The notes under the pieces: model-generated | What the model was told of the DNA's origin: nothing | Database searches by the model: none | What the model saw: only the letters and a program-made list of their open reading frames with translations | Shown here: positions 11,717-20,923 of the stretch, piece by piece | How the letters are laid out: each line of letters starts with the position of its first letter | Numbering within the stretch: position 1 is the first letter of the stretch | Assembly (NCBI RefSeq): GCF_019795295.1 | Contig: NZ_JAIMCG010000021.1 | Location: forward strand, 1-64,000 | Length of the DNA stretch: 64,000 nt | Direction of reading: 5' to 3' | Source: Cupriavidus sp. AU9028 | GTDB lineage: Bacteria > Pseudomonadota > Gammaproteobacteria > Burkholderiales > Burkholderiaceae | Program-made: the position numbers and the translations under genes

Positions 11717-14700
11717 TCAGGATGCGGAAGGCGACGACGGGGCGCCGGCCAGCGTGCGCAGCAGCCGGGCCAGCCCGTGGATCGGCAAGTCGATCCAGGC
11801 GACGCGGTTGTCGGCTTCGTACTTGACCTCGTAGGCAGCGCGCTCGAGCAGGAACAGGTCCAGCAGCGGCTGCATCTGCTCGGGCTCGACCCAGCGATGC
11901 AGCGCCGATTCGGCGACCTCGCGGTAGCCGCCAAGGAAGGCGCTGGTCGCGGTCTCGCGGAAGCGCTCCAGCAGTTGCTGGCGCCGCTCCTCCTGTGCCG
12001 GCGGCAAGGCGCCGTGGCTGCGCTCGCTGCGATTGGTGCCGACGGTGGCGGCGGCATAGTCGAACGAGCGCAGGATGCCGGCGACATCGCGCAGCGGCGA
12101 GGTCTTGCGGCGGCGCCAGTCCAGCGACAGGCCCGGCTCGCCCTCGAAGTCGATGATGTAGGTATCGTTCTGCGCGATCAGCACCTGGCCCAGATGCAGG
12201 TCGCCGTGGATCCGCGTCTGCAGCGAGCCGGGCGCGGCTTCGGCCAGACCCGCCACCAGATCCTGCAGGCGCTCCCGGCACGACAGCACCGTGTCGATAT
12301 CGGCCCGCATCTCTTCGTTCTGCTGGCCCTGCTCCGACTTGCCGGCCTGCTCCATCAGCTCCAGCGCGGTGCGCAGCGACGCCATCGCGTCCTCCGCCCA
12401 CTGGCGCGACTGCTCTTCGCCAGCGGGGACCGGGGCGAAGGCCTCGTCCTCGGTCGGCCGCGCCAGCACCGCGTGCAGCTCGGCCAGGCGCCGGCCGAGC
12501 GTGGTCGCCATGGCGGAAAAGCCGCGCATCGCCTCGTTGAACTCGTCGTCGCCATTCTCGGCGGGCATGGCATCGTCGATGGCGCGGCCGACATAGTCGA
12601 CCGTCCAGCCCCAGCCGTCGCCCTGGTTCAGGATGTAGCCTTGCAGCAGCATCAGCGTGTAGGGCACGCCGCTATTGCCGATGCGCACCACCTCGCCGAA
12701 CAGCGGCGCCGAATTGGCGTAGCCCTGCTCGGTCAGGTAGCGCGTCATCTCCACCTCGGGGTGGATGCCGCCGGAGACCCGCCGCACCACCTTCAGCACA
12801 GCGGAATTGTGGAATGCCAGCGAGCTGTTCGACTGCTCGGCCGACATCCATTGCACCGGCTCGTTCTCCAGCGCAAGGTCGGCCAGGCCCGCCTGGGCGC
12901 GGAAGTGGATGGTGCCGCGCGGCGTATCCAGCTGCATGGCGCCGCGCAGCGCGGTGACGACTTCGCGGGCGAATCGCTCCACCACGAAGCCATCGGTGGC
13001 CAGGCCCACGCGCGCGCCCTTGCGCACCCGCGCCATCGCCAGGCCGTGCGCGAGCTGCGGAATGCCGGCGCCCGGCGCATCGTGGTCCCACAGGATGGTG
13101 ACCGGCAGCTGATAGCACTCGCTGCGGCCCGGCAGCCCGACTTCGACTTCGGCCAGGTAGATCGACTCCTTGCTGTGCGGCTCGCCGAACGGGATCGCGT
13201 AGGCGATCGACACCTCCTGGATCGGCTCGCTCTTGGAGCCGAACCAGCGGCGGCGGCTGATGTAGTCGGGCAGCACTTCCCGGGAGAGCATCCGTCGCGA
13301 GGCCTCGGTGAGGTCGGCCTGCGAGGTGTTCTGCATGATCAGCGTAATCATTTCTGGCATTTGCTCGGGGGCGTCCACATGCCAGGCCGGCGGCTGTGCC
13401 TCGTTGGAGAGCACGAACCAATAGAAGCCGTAGGGTGGCAGCGTCAGCAGATAGGTAAGTTGCCCGATCGCGGGAAACGGCGTGGCGCCGAGCATCTCGA
13501 CCGGCACGCGGCCCTCGAACTCGGACAGGTCCAGTTCGACAGCCTGTGGCGCGCGGGACAGGTTTGCCACGCAGAGAATGTGTTCGCCCTCATGTTCGCG
13601 CAGATAGGCGAGGATCTTGCGGTTGCCGGGGAACAGGAAGCGGAACGAACCGCGTCCGAAGGCCCGGTGCTGGCGGCGCAGCGCCAGCATCTTGCGCATC
13701 CAGTTCAGCAGCGAATGCGGATCGCGGGTCTGCGCCTCCACATTGACCGCCTCGAAGCCATAGAGCGGTCCCTGCAGCGGCGGCAGCACCAGCCGCTCCG
13801 GATCGGCACGGGAGAAGCCGCCATTGCGGTCCGGCGACCACTGCATCGGGGTGCGCACGCCGTCGCGGTCGCCCAGATGGATGTTGTCGCCCATGCCGAT
13901 CTCGTCGCCATAGTAGATCACCGGCGTGCCGGGCATCGAGAACAGCAGGCTGTTCATCAGTTCGATGCGGCGCCGGTCGCGCTCCATCAGCGGCGCCAGG
14001 CGCCGGCGAATGCCCAGGTTGATGCGTGCGCGCCGGTCCGAGGCGTAGACCTGCCACAGGTAATCGCGCTCGCTGCTGGTCACCATTTCCAGCGTCAGCT
14101 CGTCGTGGTTGCGCAGGAAGATGGCCCACTGGCAGTTGGGCGGGATCTCCGGCGTCTGCCGGATGATGTCGGTGATCGGGAAGCGGTCTTCCCGGGCGAT
14201 GGCCATGTACATGCGCGGCATCAGCGGGAAGTGGAACGACATGTGGCACTCGTCGCCGGGCACCAGCTGGCCGTGTTCGTCGACCTGGCCGCCGCCGCCG
14301 AAGTACTGCTGCGCATCCTCCGGCCACATGTTGGCCTCGGCCAGCAGCAGGCGGCCCTGATAGTGCTGGTCCAGATGGGCGCGGATCTGCCGGATGACGT
14401 TGTGCGTCTCCGGCAGGTTCTCGTTGCTGGTGCCTTCGCGCTCGACCAGGTAGGGCACGGCATCCAGACGCAGGCCATCGACGCCCATGTCGAGCCAGAA
14501 CCGCATCACGGACAGCACGTCGCGCAGCACCTGCGGGTTGTCGAAGTTCAGGTCGGGCTGGTGCGAATAGAAGCGATGCCAGAAGTAGGCGCCGGCGACC
14601 GGGTCCCAGCTCCAGTTCGACTTCTCGGTGTCGCAGAAGATGATGCGCGTGCCGGCGTAGGCCTGGTCGGTGTCGGACCACACGTAGTAGTTGCGCGCCG

Positions 14701-15106
14701 ACGACCCCGGCTTGGCGTGGCGGGCGCGCTGGAACCAGGGATGCTGGTCGGAGGTATGGTTGATCACCAGCTCGGTGATCACCCGCAGGCCGCGCGCATG
14801 CGCCGCGGCGATGAAGCGCCGCACCTCGGACAGCGTGCCGTACTCCGGGTGGACGTTGCGGTAGTCGGCGATGTCGTAGCCGTCGTCGCGGCGCGGGGAC
14901 GGATAGAAGGGCAGCAGCCAGATGGTGTCGACCCCCAGGTTGACCAGGTAGTCGAGCTTTTCCAGCAGCCCGGCAAAGTCGCCGACGCCATCACCGTTGG
15001 CGTCGAAGAAGGACTTGATGTGCAGTTGGTAGACGACTGCATCCTTGTACCACAGCGGATCGGCGTTCAGCAGCGCGGTGCTGCCGCGTTCGGTGAGGCG
15101 CTTCAT
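11717..15106 (-). CDS. treS: Trehalose synthase - maltokinase fusion
   Basis: The first 570 or so residues are GH13 trehalose synthase, which interconverts trehalose and maltose. They have nucleophile D215 in [10 protein letters not shown], the acid/base Glu in [12 protein letters not shown] and [11 protein letters not shown]. The remaining part, from about residue 620 to 1129, is a maltokinase that makes maltose 1-phosphate from ATP. It has the phosphotransferase motifs [12 protein letters not shown] (catalytic Asp) and YIIDFEGEP (metal-binding Asp). The fusion therefore delivers GlgE's substrate from trehalose in one polypeptide. Such TreS-Mak fusions are known in proteobacteria, while actinobacteria use separate proteins. 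The ATG at 15106 overlaps the glgE stop as ATGA; the longer frame upstream is spurious. The acidic segment around residues 950-970 ([11 protein letters not shown]) is a loop within the kinase half. Confidence 0.94.
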   Translation of the reverse strand: MKRLTERGSTALLNADPLWYKDAVVYQLHIKSFFDANGDGVGDFAGLLEKLDYLVNLGVDTIWLLPFYPSPRRDDGYDIADYRNVHPEYGTLSEVRRFIAAAHARGLRVITELVINHTSDQHPWFQRARHAKPGSSARNYYVWSDTDQAYAGTRIIFCDTEKSNWSWDPVAGAYFWHRFYSHQPDLNFDNPQVLRDVLSVMRFWLDMGVDGLRLDAVPYLVEREGTSNENLPETHNVIRQIRAHLDQHYQGRLLLAEANMWPEDAQQYFGGGGQVDEHGQLVPGDECHMSFHFPLMPRMYMAIAREDRFPITDIIRQTPEIPPNCQWAIFLRNHDELTLEMVTSSERDYLWQVYASDRRARINLGIRRRLAPLMERDRRRIELMNSLLFSMPGTPVIYYGDEIGMGDNIHLGDRDGVRTPMQWSPDRNGGFSRADPERLVLPPLQGPLYGFEAVNVEAQTRDPHSLLNWMRKMLALRRQHRAFGRGSFRFLFPGNRKILAYLREHEGEHILCVANLSRAPQAVELDLSEFEGRVPVEMLGATPFPAIGQLTYLLTLPPYGFYWFVLSNEAQPPAWHVDAPEQMPEMITLIMQNTSQADLTEASRRMLSREVLPDYISRRRWFGSKSEPIQEVSIAYAIPFGEPHSKESIYLAEVEVGLPGRSECYQLPVTILWDHDAPGAGIPQLAHGLAMARVRKGARVGLATDGFVVERFAREVVTALRGAMQLDTPRGTIHFRAQAGLADLALENEPVQWMSAEQSNSSLAFHNSAVLKVVRRVSGGIHPEVEMTRYLTEQGYANSAPLFGEVVRIGNSGVPYTLMLLQGYILNQGDGWGWTVDYVGRAIDDAMPAENGDDEFNEAMRGFSAMATTLGRRLAELHAVLARPTEDEAFAPVPAGEEQSRQWAEDAMASLRTALELMEQAGKSEQGQQNEEMRADIDTVLSCRERLQDLVAGLAEAAPGSLQTRIHGDLHLGQVLIAQNDTYIIDFEGEPGLSLDWRRRKTSPLRDVAGILRSFDYAAATVGTNRSERSHGALPPAQEERRQQLLERFRETATSAFLGGYREVAESALHRWVEPEQMQPLLDLFLLERAAYEVKYEADNRVAWIDLPIHGLARLLRTLAGAPSSPSAS

Positions 15107-18100
15107 GCGGATTCTCCGCGCCCGGGGCGGACATGCCACAGGGCGAAAGGCAGCGAGTGCGGGTCCAGGCGGATATGCTGGTGCTTGCCATGCCAGTGGA
15201 AGCGATGGCCTTGCATCAGGTCTTCGGCGATCAGGTAGCCATGGTCGGGCAGGCCCCATTCCCATAGCGGCAGTTCGATGTCCGCTTCGCGCGGCGAGCG
15301 CGGGTCGAGGCTGACCGCGGCGAGCACGACATCGTCGCCGAAGCCGGCGTCGGGATCGGGCCCCTTGGGCAGATAGCGCGCGAAGTAGAGGATGCCGTCG
15401 TCATTCGCTGGCAGAAACCGCACACCGAGGTGCTGTTGCAGCGCCGGGTGGTTCAGCCGGATCTGGTTCAGCCGCGTGATCTCGGCAATGATGTTGCCGG
15501 GGCGGTTGTAGTCCCAGACGCGCAGCTGGTATTTCTCCGAGTCCAGATATTCCTCCTTGGTGACCCCATTGACCACATGGGGGGTGCCCTCGCACAGCTC
15601 GAAGCCGTTGTACATGCCCCAAAGGCCGGACAGCATCGTTGCCAGCGCGGCGCGAATCAGGAAGCCGGGGCGGCCGGAGTCGTGCAGGAAGTAGGGGTTG
15701 ATGTCGGGCGTGTTGACGAAGAAATGCGGGCGGAAATACTCGCGCAGCGGCGTGCGCGTCAGCTCCGTCATGTACTCGATCAGCTCGTGCTTGTGGTTGC
15801 GCCAGGTGAAGTAGGTGTACGACTGGCTGAAGCCGAGCTTGGCCAGGCGCGCCATCATCTTCGGTCGGGTGAACGCCTCGGCGAGGAAGATCGCGTCCGG
15901 GTAGTGCGCCCGCACGTCCGCGATCATCCATTCCCAGAACGGCAGCGGCTTGGTGTGGGGATTGTCGACCCGGAAGATGCGCACGCCTTCGCTGGCCCAG
16001 AACATCACCACATCGCGCAACGCCGTCCACAGCGCCGGCGCGGCGCCGCCCTTGGCGTAGAAGTCGACGTTGACGATGTCCTCGTATTTCTTCGGCGGGT
16101 TCTCCGCGTAGCGCAGCGAGCCGTCGGGGCGATGGGCGAACCATTCGGGGTGCTCGCGCAGCCAGGGATGGTCGGGTGAGCACTGGATGGCGAAGTCCAG
16201 CGCCAGTTCGAGGCCGGCCGCCGCCGCGGCATCGCGCAGGCGGCGGAAGTCCTCGATGGTGCCCAGCTCCGGGTGGATCGCGTCGTGTCCGCCCTCCGGC
16301 GAGCCGATCGCATAGGGGCTGCCCGGGTCGTCGGGCGCCGCCCGCAGGCTGTTGTTGCGGCCCTTGCGGTTCGCCTTGCCGATCGGGTGGATCGGCGGGA
16401 AGTACAACACGTCGAAGCCCATCGCGCGGATCATCGGCAGGCGCGCGATGACATCGTCGAAGGTACCGTGCCGGTTCGCGTCGCCGCTCTGCGACCTCGG
16501 GAACAGTTCGTACCAGCTGGCAAAGCGCGCGGCCAGCCGCTCCGATTCCACCGGCATCGCCACCGGATGCCGCGTGGCGAAGCCGCGCGGGTCGGCGGCA
16601 TGCATCAGTTCGCGCGTGCGCGGCGACAGCAGGATTTCCAGCCGCCGCATGTCGTCCCTGGCGGCGGCCTGCAGTTCGGCATGCAGCGCGTCCAGTTCCT
16701 GCCGCATCTGCCGCGTGGATTCGCGGTCCACACCGCGCGGATTGCGCTGGACCGCCGCCACCAGGCGCGCGCCTTCCTCGATTTCGAGGGAGATATTGAC
16801 GCCCGCCTGCTTCTTCTTGGTGACCTCGTCGCACCAGGTCGCGAAGGCATCGTGCCAGGCTTCCACCGTGAATTCGTAGCGGCCAAGCTGGGTGAGCGCG
16901 AACGAGCCGACCCAGCGGTCGTTGACCGTCGGGCTCATCGGCGTCTCGTGCCACTCCTTTTCGCCGGGGCCGCGCCACATCACCACCGCGGCGAGCTTGT
17001 CGTGGCCGTCCATCCAGATATCGGCGCTGACCTGCACGCTCTCGCCGACCACCCGGCGCACGGCGAACCGGCCGGCGTCGCAGGCCGGCTGCACGTTCTC
17101 GATCGCCACGCGCGGCTCCTGCAGCGCGGCGGCGACGCTGCGCTCGAGCGCAGCGCGCACCGAAGCGCCAAAGCGGCGATTGTTGCGCCGCGCTGGCTCG
17201 GCCAGCGCGGCGGCCGGCGCGGCCAGGAACAGCTGCACGCCGGCCGGGGGCAGGGTGACGTTGTCCAGCGCGTCCAGCATCTCGCCGGGCTCGACGCCGC
17301 CGCCGGGACCGCCTTCCGCGGCCAGCAGGGTGCCGCTGCCGCTGGGCAGGCCGGCCAGGATGCGGTCGGCGGCGAGGGTGGCCGGCTGTTCGGTATCGGG
17401 GTTGATGACCACGGCCAGCGTACCGGTCGCGCTGGCGCCTTCGGCGGCAGGGGCGGGCAGGCGCGCCAGCGCGATCAGCGGCGCGTCCGGGCCGCTGACC
17501 AGCCGCAGGGCCACCGCCGGCTGGTCGCCACGGGCACCGATCCACGCGTTGGCGTGAATCAGTTCATGCGAGAGGTCGTAGGTCAGCGCGTCGTCGACCG
17601 CCGCTCCGGCGTCGTCGCAATTGCCGCCGCCGCATTCGAAGCCGGCCGGCACCAGCAGGCCGTCGCCGATCGCGGCCGCGGTCCACAGGGCGCGCCGCGC
17701 GGCCAGCGCGTCCAGCCCCCGCGCCTGCACCGCGGGGGCGGCCAGGACTCGGCCGAACGGGCGCAGCCTGGCAATTTCCTCGGCCAGCCAGCTGCTGCGG
17801 TAGTCCCACCAGGGCAGCGAGCAGAAGGCGCCGTCGAAGCCGGCGCTGGCGAGATCGGCGATCTGCGCGGGCGTGGCGCCCGGGGTCCAGGCCAGGAACA
17901 GCGGCCCGCTGCCGGCGCTGCGCATGGTCTGGATCAGGCCGGCCCAGTGCCGTCCCGGTATCCGGCCGGGGGCGCGGCAGACGTAGCCGGCGATGCCCAG
18001 TCCCGTGCTTTCTCGCAGCCGGTCCGCCCACCATGCCAGCAAGCCGGCCGCGGCATGGCTGTCGTGCCAGCGCATGCGGGCACCGGGCAAGTGATTGTCG

Positions 18101-18372
18101 GTGTCGCGCGGATCGTACCCGGCGCCGTAGTCGAGCCAGGCGTGGTCGACGCCCGGCCCTTCCTGCGGATAGCGGTCCAGGGCCAGTTCGACCAGGCAGG
18201 CCAGGCCCTGTGCCCGGCAATGGGCCGTCAGGGTGGCGAGGGTGTCGCGGTGCAGATGCAGCGGGGAAGCGCCGGTGACCAGCACATGATCGAAGCCGAG
18301 CATCCTGGCTCGGTCCAGGGGGCCTTGGTCGGCGTGTAGTACGGCATTCAGGTCAATCTCGCAGATTCGCAC
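15103..18372 (-). CDS. glgE: Maltose-1-phosphate maltosyltransferase, N-terminally extended
   Basis: GlgE transfers maltosyl units from alpha-maltose 1-phosphate to the non-reducing end of an alpha-1,4-glucan. The C-terminal 660 or so residues are a complete GlgE. They comprise a beta-sandwich region ([23 protein letters not shown] onward in pieces), a helical insert, and a GH13 barrel with nucleophile D803 in [18 protein letters not shown] and the acid Glu in [12 protein letters not shown]. The first 400 or so residues are an extra region that reads like a degenerate amylase barrel ([29 protein letters not shown]) without a catalytic triad I can see. Long versions like this occur in Burkholderiales. 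The start is the GTG at 18372, just before [10 protein letters not shown]; the frame upstream translates a repeat. It is the first gene of the operon. Confidence 0.9.
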   Translation of the reverse strand: MRICEIDLNAVLHADQGPLDRARMLGFDHVLVTGASPLHLHRDTLATLTAHCRAQGLACLVELALDRYPQEGPGVDHAWLDYGAGYDPRDTDNHLPGARMRWHDSHAAAGLLAWWADRLRESTGLGIAGYVCRAPGRIPGRHWAGLIQTMRSAGSGPLFLAWTPGATPAQIADLASAGFDGAFCSLPWWDYRSSWLAEEIARLRPFGRVLAAPAVQARGLDALAARRALWTAAAIGDGLLVPAGFECGGGNCDDAGAAVDDALTYDLSHELIHANAWIGARGDQPAVALRLVSGPDAPLIALARLPAPAAEGASATGTLAVVINPDTEQPATLAADRILAGLPSGSGTLLAAEGGPGGGVEPGEMLDALDNVTLPPAGVQLFLAAPAAALAEPARRNNRRFGASVRAALERSVAAALQEPRVAIENVQPACDAGRFAVRRVVGESVQVSADIWMDGHDKLAAVVMWRGPGEKEWHETPMSPTVNDRWVGSFALTQLGRYEFTVEAWHDAFATWCDEVTKKKQAGVNISLEIEEGARLVAAVQRNPRGVDRESTRQMRQELDALHAELQAAARDDMRRLEILLSPRTRELMHAADPRGFATRHPVAMPVESERLAARFASWYELFPRSQSGDANRHGTFDDVIARLPMIRAMGFDVLYFPPIHPIGKANRKGRNNSLRAAPDDPGSPYAIGSPEGGHDAIHPELGTIEDFRRLRDAAAAAGLELALDFAIQCSPDHPWLREHPEWFAHRPDGSLRYAENPPKKYEDIVNVDFYAKGGAAPALWTALRDVVMFWASEGVRIFRVDNPHTKPLPFWEWMIADVRAHYPDAIFLAEAFTRPKMMARLAKLGFSQSYTYFTWRNHKHELIEYMTELTRTPLREYFRPHFFVNTPDINPYFLHDSGRPGFLIRAALATMLSGLWGMYNGFELCEGTPHVVNGVTKEEYLDSEKYQLRVWDYNRPGNIIAEITRLNQIRLNHPALQQHLGVRFLPANDDGILYFARYLPKGPDPDAGFGDDVVLAAVSLDPRSPREADIELPLWEWGLPDHGYLIAEDLMQGHRFHWHGKHQHIRLDPHSLPFALWHVRPGRGESA

Positions 18373-18540
18373 GGGTCGGCTCTTCGGTGGCGTTGGGCAC
18401 GTCCGGGCACAGATGCGAAGCGCGTGCCAATCCGGCGCCGCCCGTCCCCGACAGATAAGGGGTTGACGGCCGGCCTTGCATGGCAAGGCGCGGCGCAGCA
18501 AAAGGCGGCTGGCGAAATGACAAGGAAGGTTCGGTCGCCT

Positions 18541-18548
18541 GTAAAAAG
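18541..18548 (-). promoter_or_regulatory. CTTTTTAC motif upstream of glgE
   Basis: On the minus strand this reads CTTTTTAC, 169 bases before the chosen glgE start. Six bases later comes CCGAA, which also follows at the same distance in the PfpI-family copy. It is part of a three-member set that includes glgP. Confidence 0.4.
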
Positions 18549-18612
18549 TACAGTGTGCGGCTGGCAGAAAGTATCCGAGGCGGCTGGCGGCGGGCGGGCG
18601 CTGTGGTGGGCG

Positions 18613-18728
18613 GCCCTCTCCCCCGGCCCCTCTCCCACAAGTGGGAGAGGGGAGCACCCCGAGCATGTCACGGGCAAAGGGTTTGCTCCCCTCTCCCGCC
18701 CTGCGGGAGTGGGGCCGGGGGAGAGGGC
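18613..18728. repeat. REP-like palindrome pair (head to head)
   Basis: Copy 1 (18613-18656) has the form CCCTCTCCCCCGGCCCCTCT, then CCCAC-AAGT-GGGAG, then AGGGGAGCA. Copy 2 (18682-18728) is the same unit inverted, with stem CCCGC-CCT-GCGGG. The family recurs at 31741-31880, 36306-36423, 37763-37810, 49237-49277 and 54193-54304. Confidence 0.85.
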
Positions 18729-18757
18729 ATCCGAGCGCGCGTCGCCCTCAAGCGCCC

Positions 18758-19870
18758 TCAAGCCGATTCTTCGTGCGCCGCCGCCACCGGTGCGGCATCG
18801 CCCGCCGTCGACCCGAGCAGCCACTCGGGGGGCGCGGCAGGCCGCGATTCCTCGCTGCGGCGGCAGACCACCACCGATCCCCCCGCGTGCAGGACCCTGC
18901 GGTCGCGGTGCAGCACGGCGGCGACGATGGCGGGATGGCGCTCGACCAATCCCGGGCGCGAGGCCAGCCATGCCTGCCATTGTTCCGGCGCGAACGCCGG
19001 GCCGCCGTGCGCCAGCAGGGTGGTCCCCGCTGGCCAGGGCGCCTGCGCGCGAGCGAGCGGGCGCGGCTGCGCCTCCTGCAGGGAAGAGGAGGAAGACGGC
19101 AAGGTCCGCAGCACGGGCTGCACGCGGCGCTCGTCGGCGGCGGGCAAGCTTTGCTCGCCATCGCTTGCACTGGCAAGCCAGACGTCGATGGACCCTGCGC
19201 CGGCGATCTTCAGTTGCGCGGCGCCGGGATCGAGCTGAATCGCGGCGAGGGCGGTGTCATCGGCCTGCGGCAGGGCGCCCTGCATGCGGTCGATCTGCTG
19301 CAGTTGGGCGGCAAAGCCCTGCAGCGCGGCGACGCGCCGCGCGGATTCTGCCGCGCGCCCCATGCCGAGCACGAGCGTGGACAGACGCGCGGTCGAATGC
19401 ACGTTCAGCCCGCCATGCCCCTGTTCTGCCGAGGCCCAGACCACGCCGATGGCGACGGGCGGCAGCGTCACCGCACCGGGCCGGTCCGCTGGAGACAGTG
19501 CCATCCGCAACGCCATGCCGCTCTCGTCCACATGACAGTCGAGCGCGGTGGCGACGCCGGCAAACCGTGCCAGCCGGTTATCGGCGGCGCCGCGGGTGTC
19601 GCCGGCGGGCGCGCCGGCGCAGGGAGGGGCGTCCACCGCCAGCAGTTCGACCTGGGGCGGGGCGGCGCCGGTCACCTCCTCCTGCAAGGCGCGAAGGTAG
19701 ATGGTGCCGCCGCCCGCATGTTGCAGCATGCCCTCGGCACACCGCTGCGCGGCCTGCACGAGCCGCTCCGTGGCGATCTCGCCGAAGCCGCAGCGCAGCG
19801 CCAGGTCATTGGCGGCAGTACTGACGACCGTCAGATCGCCGCTCGATCCGATGGGAAGACGAAGCTGCAT
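18758..19870 (-). CDS. Degenerate RsbT/RsbX-like switch protein
   Basis: This 370-residue protein has two parts. Residues 1-115 resemble an RsbT-type anti-sigma kinase fold (AANDLALRCGFGEIATERLVQAAQRCAEGMLQHAGGG in pieces). The ATP-binding Asn and the DxGPGI box are absent, with VDAPPCAGAP in their place. From about residue 135 the pattern follows RsbX/SpoIIE-like PP2C phosphatases: IGVVWASAEQGHGG, LPQADDTALAAIQLDPGAAQLKIAGAGSIDV (two pieces) and the ending HPAIVAAVLHRDRRVLHAGGSVVVCRR. There too the metal-binding aspartates are missing. I infer a non-catalytic partner-switching protein. The ATG at 19870 was chosen because the homology begins there; its ribosome site is weak. It lies 108 bases after the PfpI-family gene on the same strand. 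The family assignment is by eye only. Confidence 0.6.
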   Translation of the reverse strand: MQLRLPIGSSGDLTVVSTAANDLALRCGFGEIATERLVQAAQRCAEGMLQHAGGGTIYLRALQEEVTGAAPPQVELLAVDAPPCAGAPAGDTRGAADNRLARFAGVATALDCHVDESGMALRMALSPADRPGAVTLPPVAIGVVWASAEQGHGGLNVHSTARLSTLVLGMGRAAESARRVAALQGFAAQLQQIDRMQGALPQADDTALAAIQLDPGAAQLKIAGAGSIDVWLASASDGEQSLPAADERRVQPVLRTLPSSSSSLQEAQPRPLARAQAPWPAGTTLLAHGGPAFAPEQWQAWLASRPGLVERHPAIVAAVLHRDRRVLHAGGSVVVCRRSEESRPAAPPEWLLGSTAGDAAPVAAAHEESA

Positions 19871-19978
19871 GACCGGTCCGGTAGTGGCGCTGAAGCAGCC
19901 GCCACAAAGAGAACGTTGGAACAGGTCCGGGCGGCAGGAACTGGCCCTGGCCGCGCAGACAGGTCGCACCCGGCTGCC

Positions 19979-20602
19979 TCAGCCGTTGCGCGCGCGCTTG
20001 CCCAGTTCGGCGAACAACTTGACGATCTCGGCATTGAAGGCCGGGATATCGTCGGGCTTGCGGCTGCTGACCCAGTTGGCGTCGCGCACCACTTCGCGGT
20101 CGACCCATTCCCCGCCGGCATTGCGGATGTCGTCCGCCAGCGAGGGCCAGCTGGTCAGGGTCCGGCCCTGGACCAGCCCCGAGGACACCAGCAGCCAGGG
20201 ACCATGGCAGATCACCGCGATGGGCTTGCCGTCGTCCTGCATCTTCTTCACGAAACGCTGGGCCTCCGGCACCATGCGTAGCGCATCGGCGTTCATGGTG
20301 CCGCCGGGCAGCAGCACGCCATCGAAGTCGTCCGGATACGCCTCGGCCAGGGTTGCCTGCACGCCGAAGCGGTCGCCCTTCTCGTCGTGATGCGCCCCCT
20401 GGACCTCGCCAGCCTGCGGCGCGACGATCACCGTCTCCGCGCCGGCTTGCTGCAGTGCCTGGCGCGGACCGGTCAGTTCGACCTGCTCGAACATGTCGGT
20501 CACCAGCACCGCGATGCGCTGGCCCTGCAGCGGATGCTGCGGATCGGCGCTGGACGGCGCGCCGGTGGCGGTTCCTGCGCTGTTCTGGGCGTTCTGGTTC
20601 AT
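19979..20602 (-). CDS. PfpI/DJ-1 family protein (YhbO-like)
   Basis: This 207-residue member of the class I glutamine-amidotransferase-like fold resembles PfpI and YhbO, stress proteins described as proteases or glyoxal-adduct deglycases. It has the nucleophile elbow AVICHGPWLL (C132 followed by H133), the preceding GVLLPGGTMNADALR and the helix start TDMFEQVELTGPRQAL. The first 22 residues are a polar Asn/Ser/Ala tail. The ATG at 20602 has AGGAGG eight bases upstream, and the frame further upstream is spurious. The CTTTTTAC motif shared with glgP and glgE lies 90 bases upstream, so it may belong to the same stress or stationary-phase programme. Confidence 0.88.
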   Translation of the reverse strand: MNQNAQNSAGTATGAPSSADPQHPLQGQRIAVLVTDMFEQVELTGPRQALQQAGAETVIVAPQAGEVQGAHHDEKGDRFGVQATLAEAYPDDFDGVLLPGGTMNADALRMVPEAQRFVKKMQDDGKPIAVICHGPWLLVSSGLVQGRTLTSWPSLADDIRNAGGEWVDREVVRDANWVSSRKPDDIPAFNAEIVKLFAELGKRARNG

Positions 20603-20923
20603 GCGAAGTCCTCCTGTTGCGATGTTCGGCACACGGCACGGAGCGGTCCGCGAGGGCCTCATCGATCGGCTTGTAGCTTTTTCGGCCGGCGGTAAAAAGC
20701 GCACGCCGGTCGCCCGCGTGCGGCCTTGCGTGGCGCTCCACGCGACGCTCCATTGCCCCGAAGGCGAAACAGGCGGCAAGAACCGTGCCCCTGCGCACGA
20801 AGCGAAGCGCAACGCCGCCCGTGCGTCAGCGGAAGCCCGATGCGGCGAAGGCGCGGCATGGTCTAACATCGATCGCATCTGCAATCGAAGCGCCGCCGGC
20901 GTCCTTGCCGCGGCGCCGGCACG
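20603..20923. other. Divergent promoter region, PfpI gene / repair operon
   Basis: This 321-base gap lies between divergent genes. It carries the inverted repeat GCTTTTT (20676-20682) and AAAAAGC (20694-20700) with an 11-base loop. The right arm overlaps the CTTTTTAC motif read on the minus strand. I see no coding sequence here. Confidence 0.5.
20692..20699 (-). promoter_or_regulatory. CTTTTTAC motif upstream of PfpI-family gene
   Basis: On the minus strand this reads CTTTTTAC, 90 bases before the ATG at 20602, and is one arm of a 7-base inverted repeat. CCGAA follows six bases downstream, as at the glgE copy. Confidence 0.4.

Larger units (their letters stand above)
18373..18757. other. glgE promoter region and REP-like pair
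   Basis: This 385-base gap holds the presumed promoter of the glgE operon. It contains the CTTTTTAC motif at 18541-18548 and two facing REP-like palindromes (18613-18656 and 18682-18728). The repeats lie next to the 3' end of the upstream gene, and the promoter lies nearer glgE. I see no coding sequence. Confidence 0.6.

Noticed and set aside
9479-15238. 1919-residue plus-strand open frame
   Set aside because: It lies opposite glgB and treS-mak. Lack of stops is due to high G+C codon use, and no motif is present.
16273-18339. 688-residue plus-strand open frame opposite glgE
   Set aside because: Same reverse-frame composition, and glgE motifs on the other strand are clear.
18373-18666. Longer N-terminus of GlgE
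   Set aside because: It translates a REP-like palindrome ([14 protein letters not shown]), a sign of non-coding repeat rather than protein.
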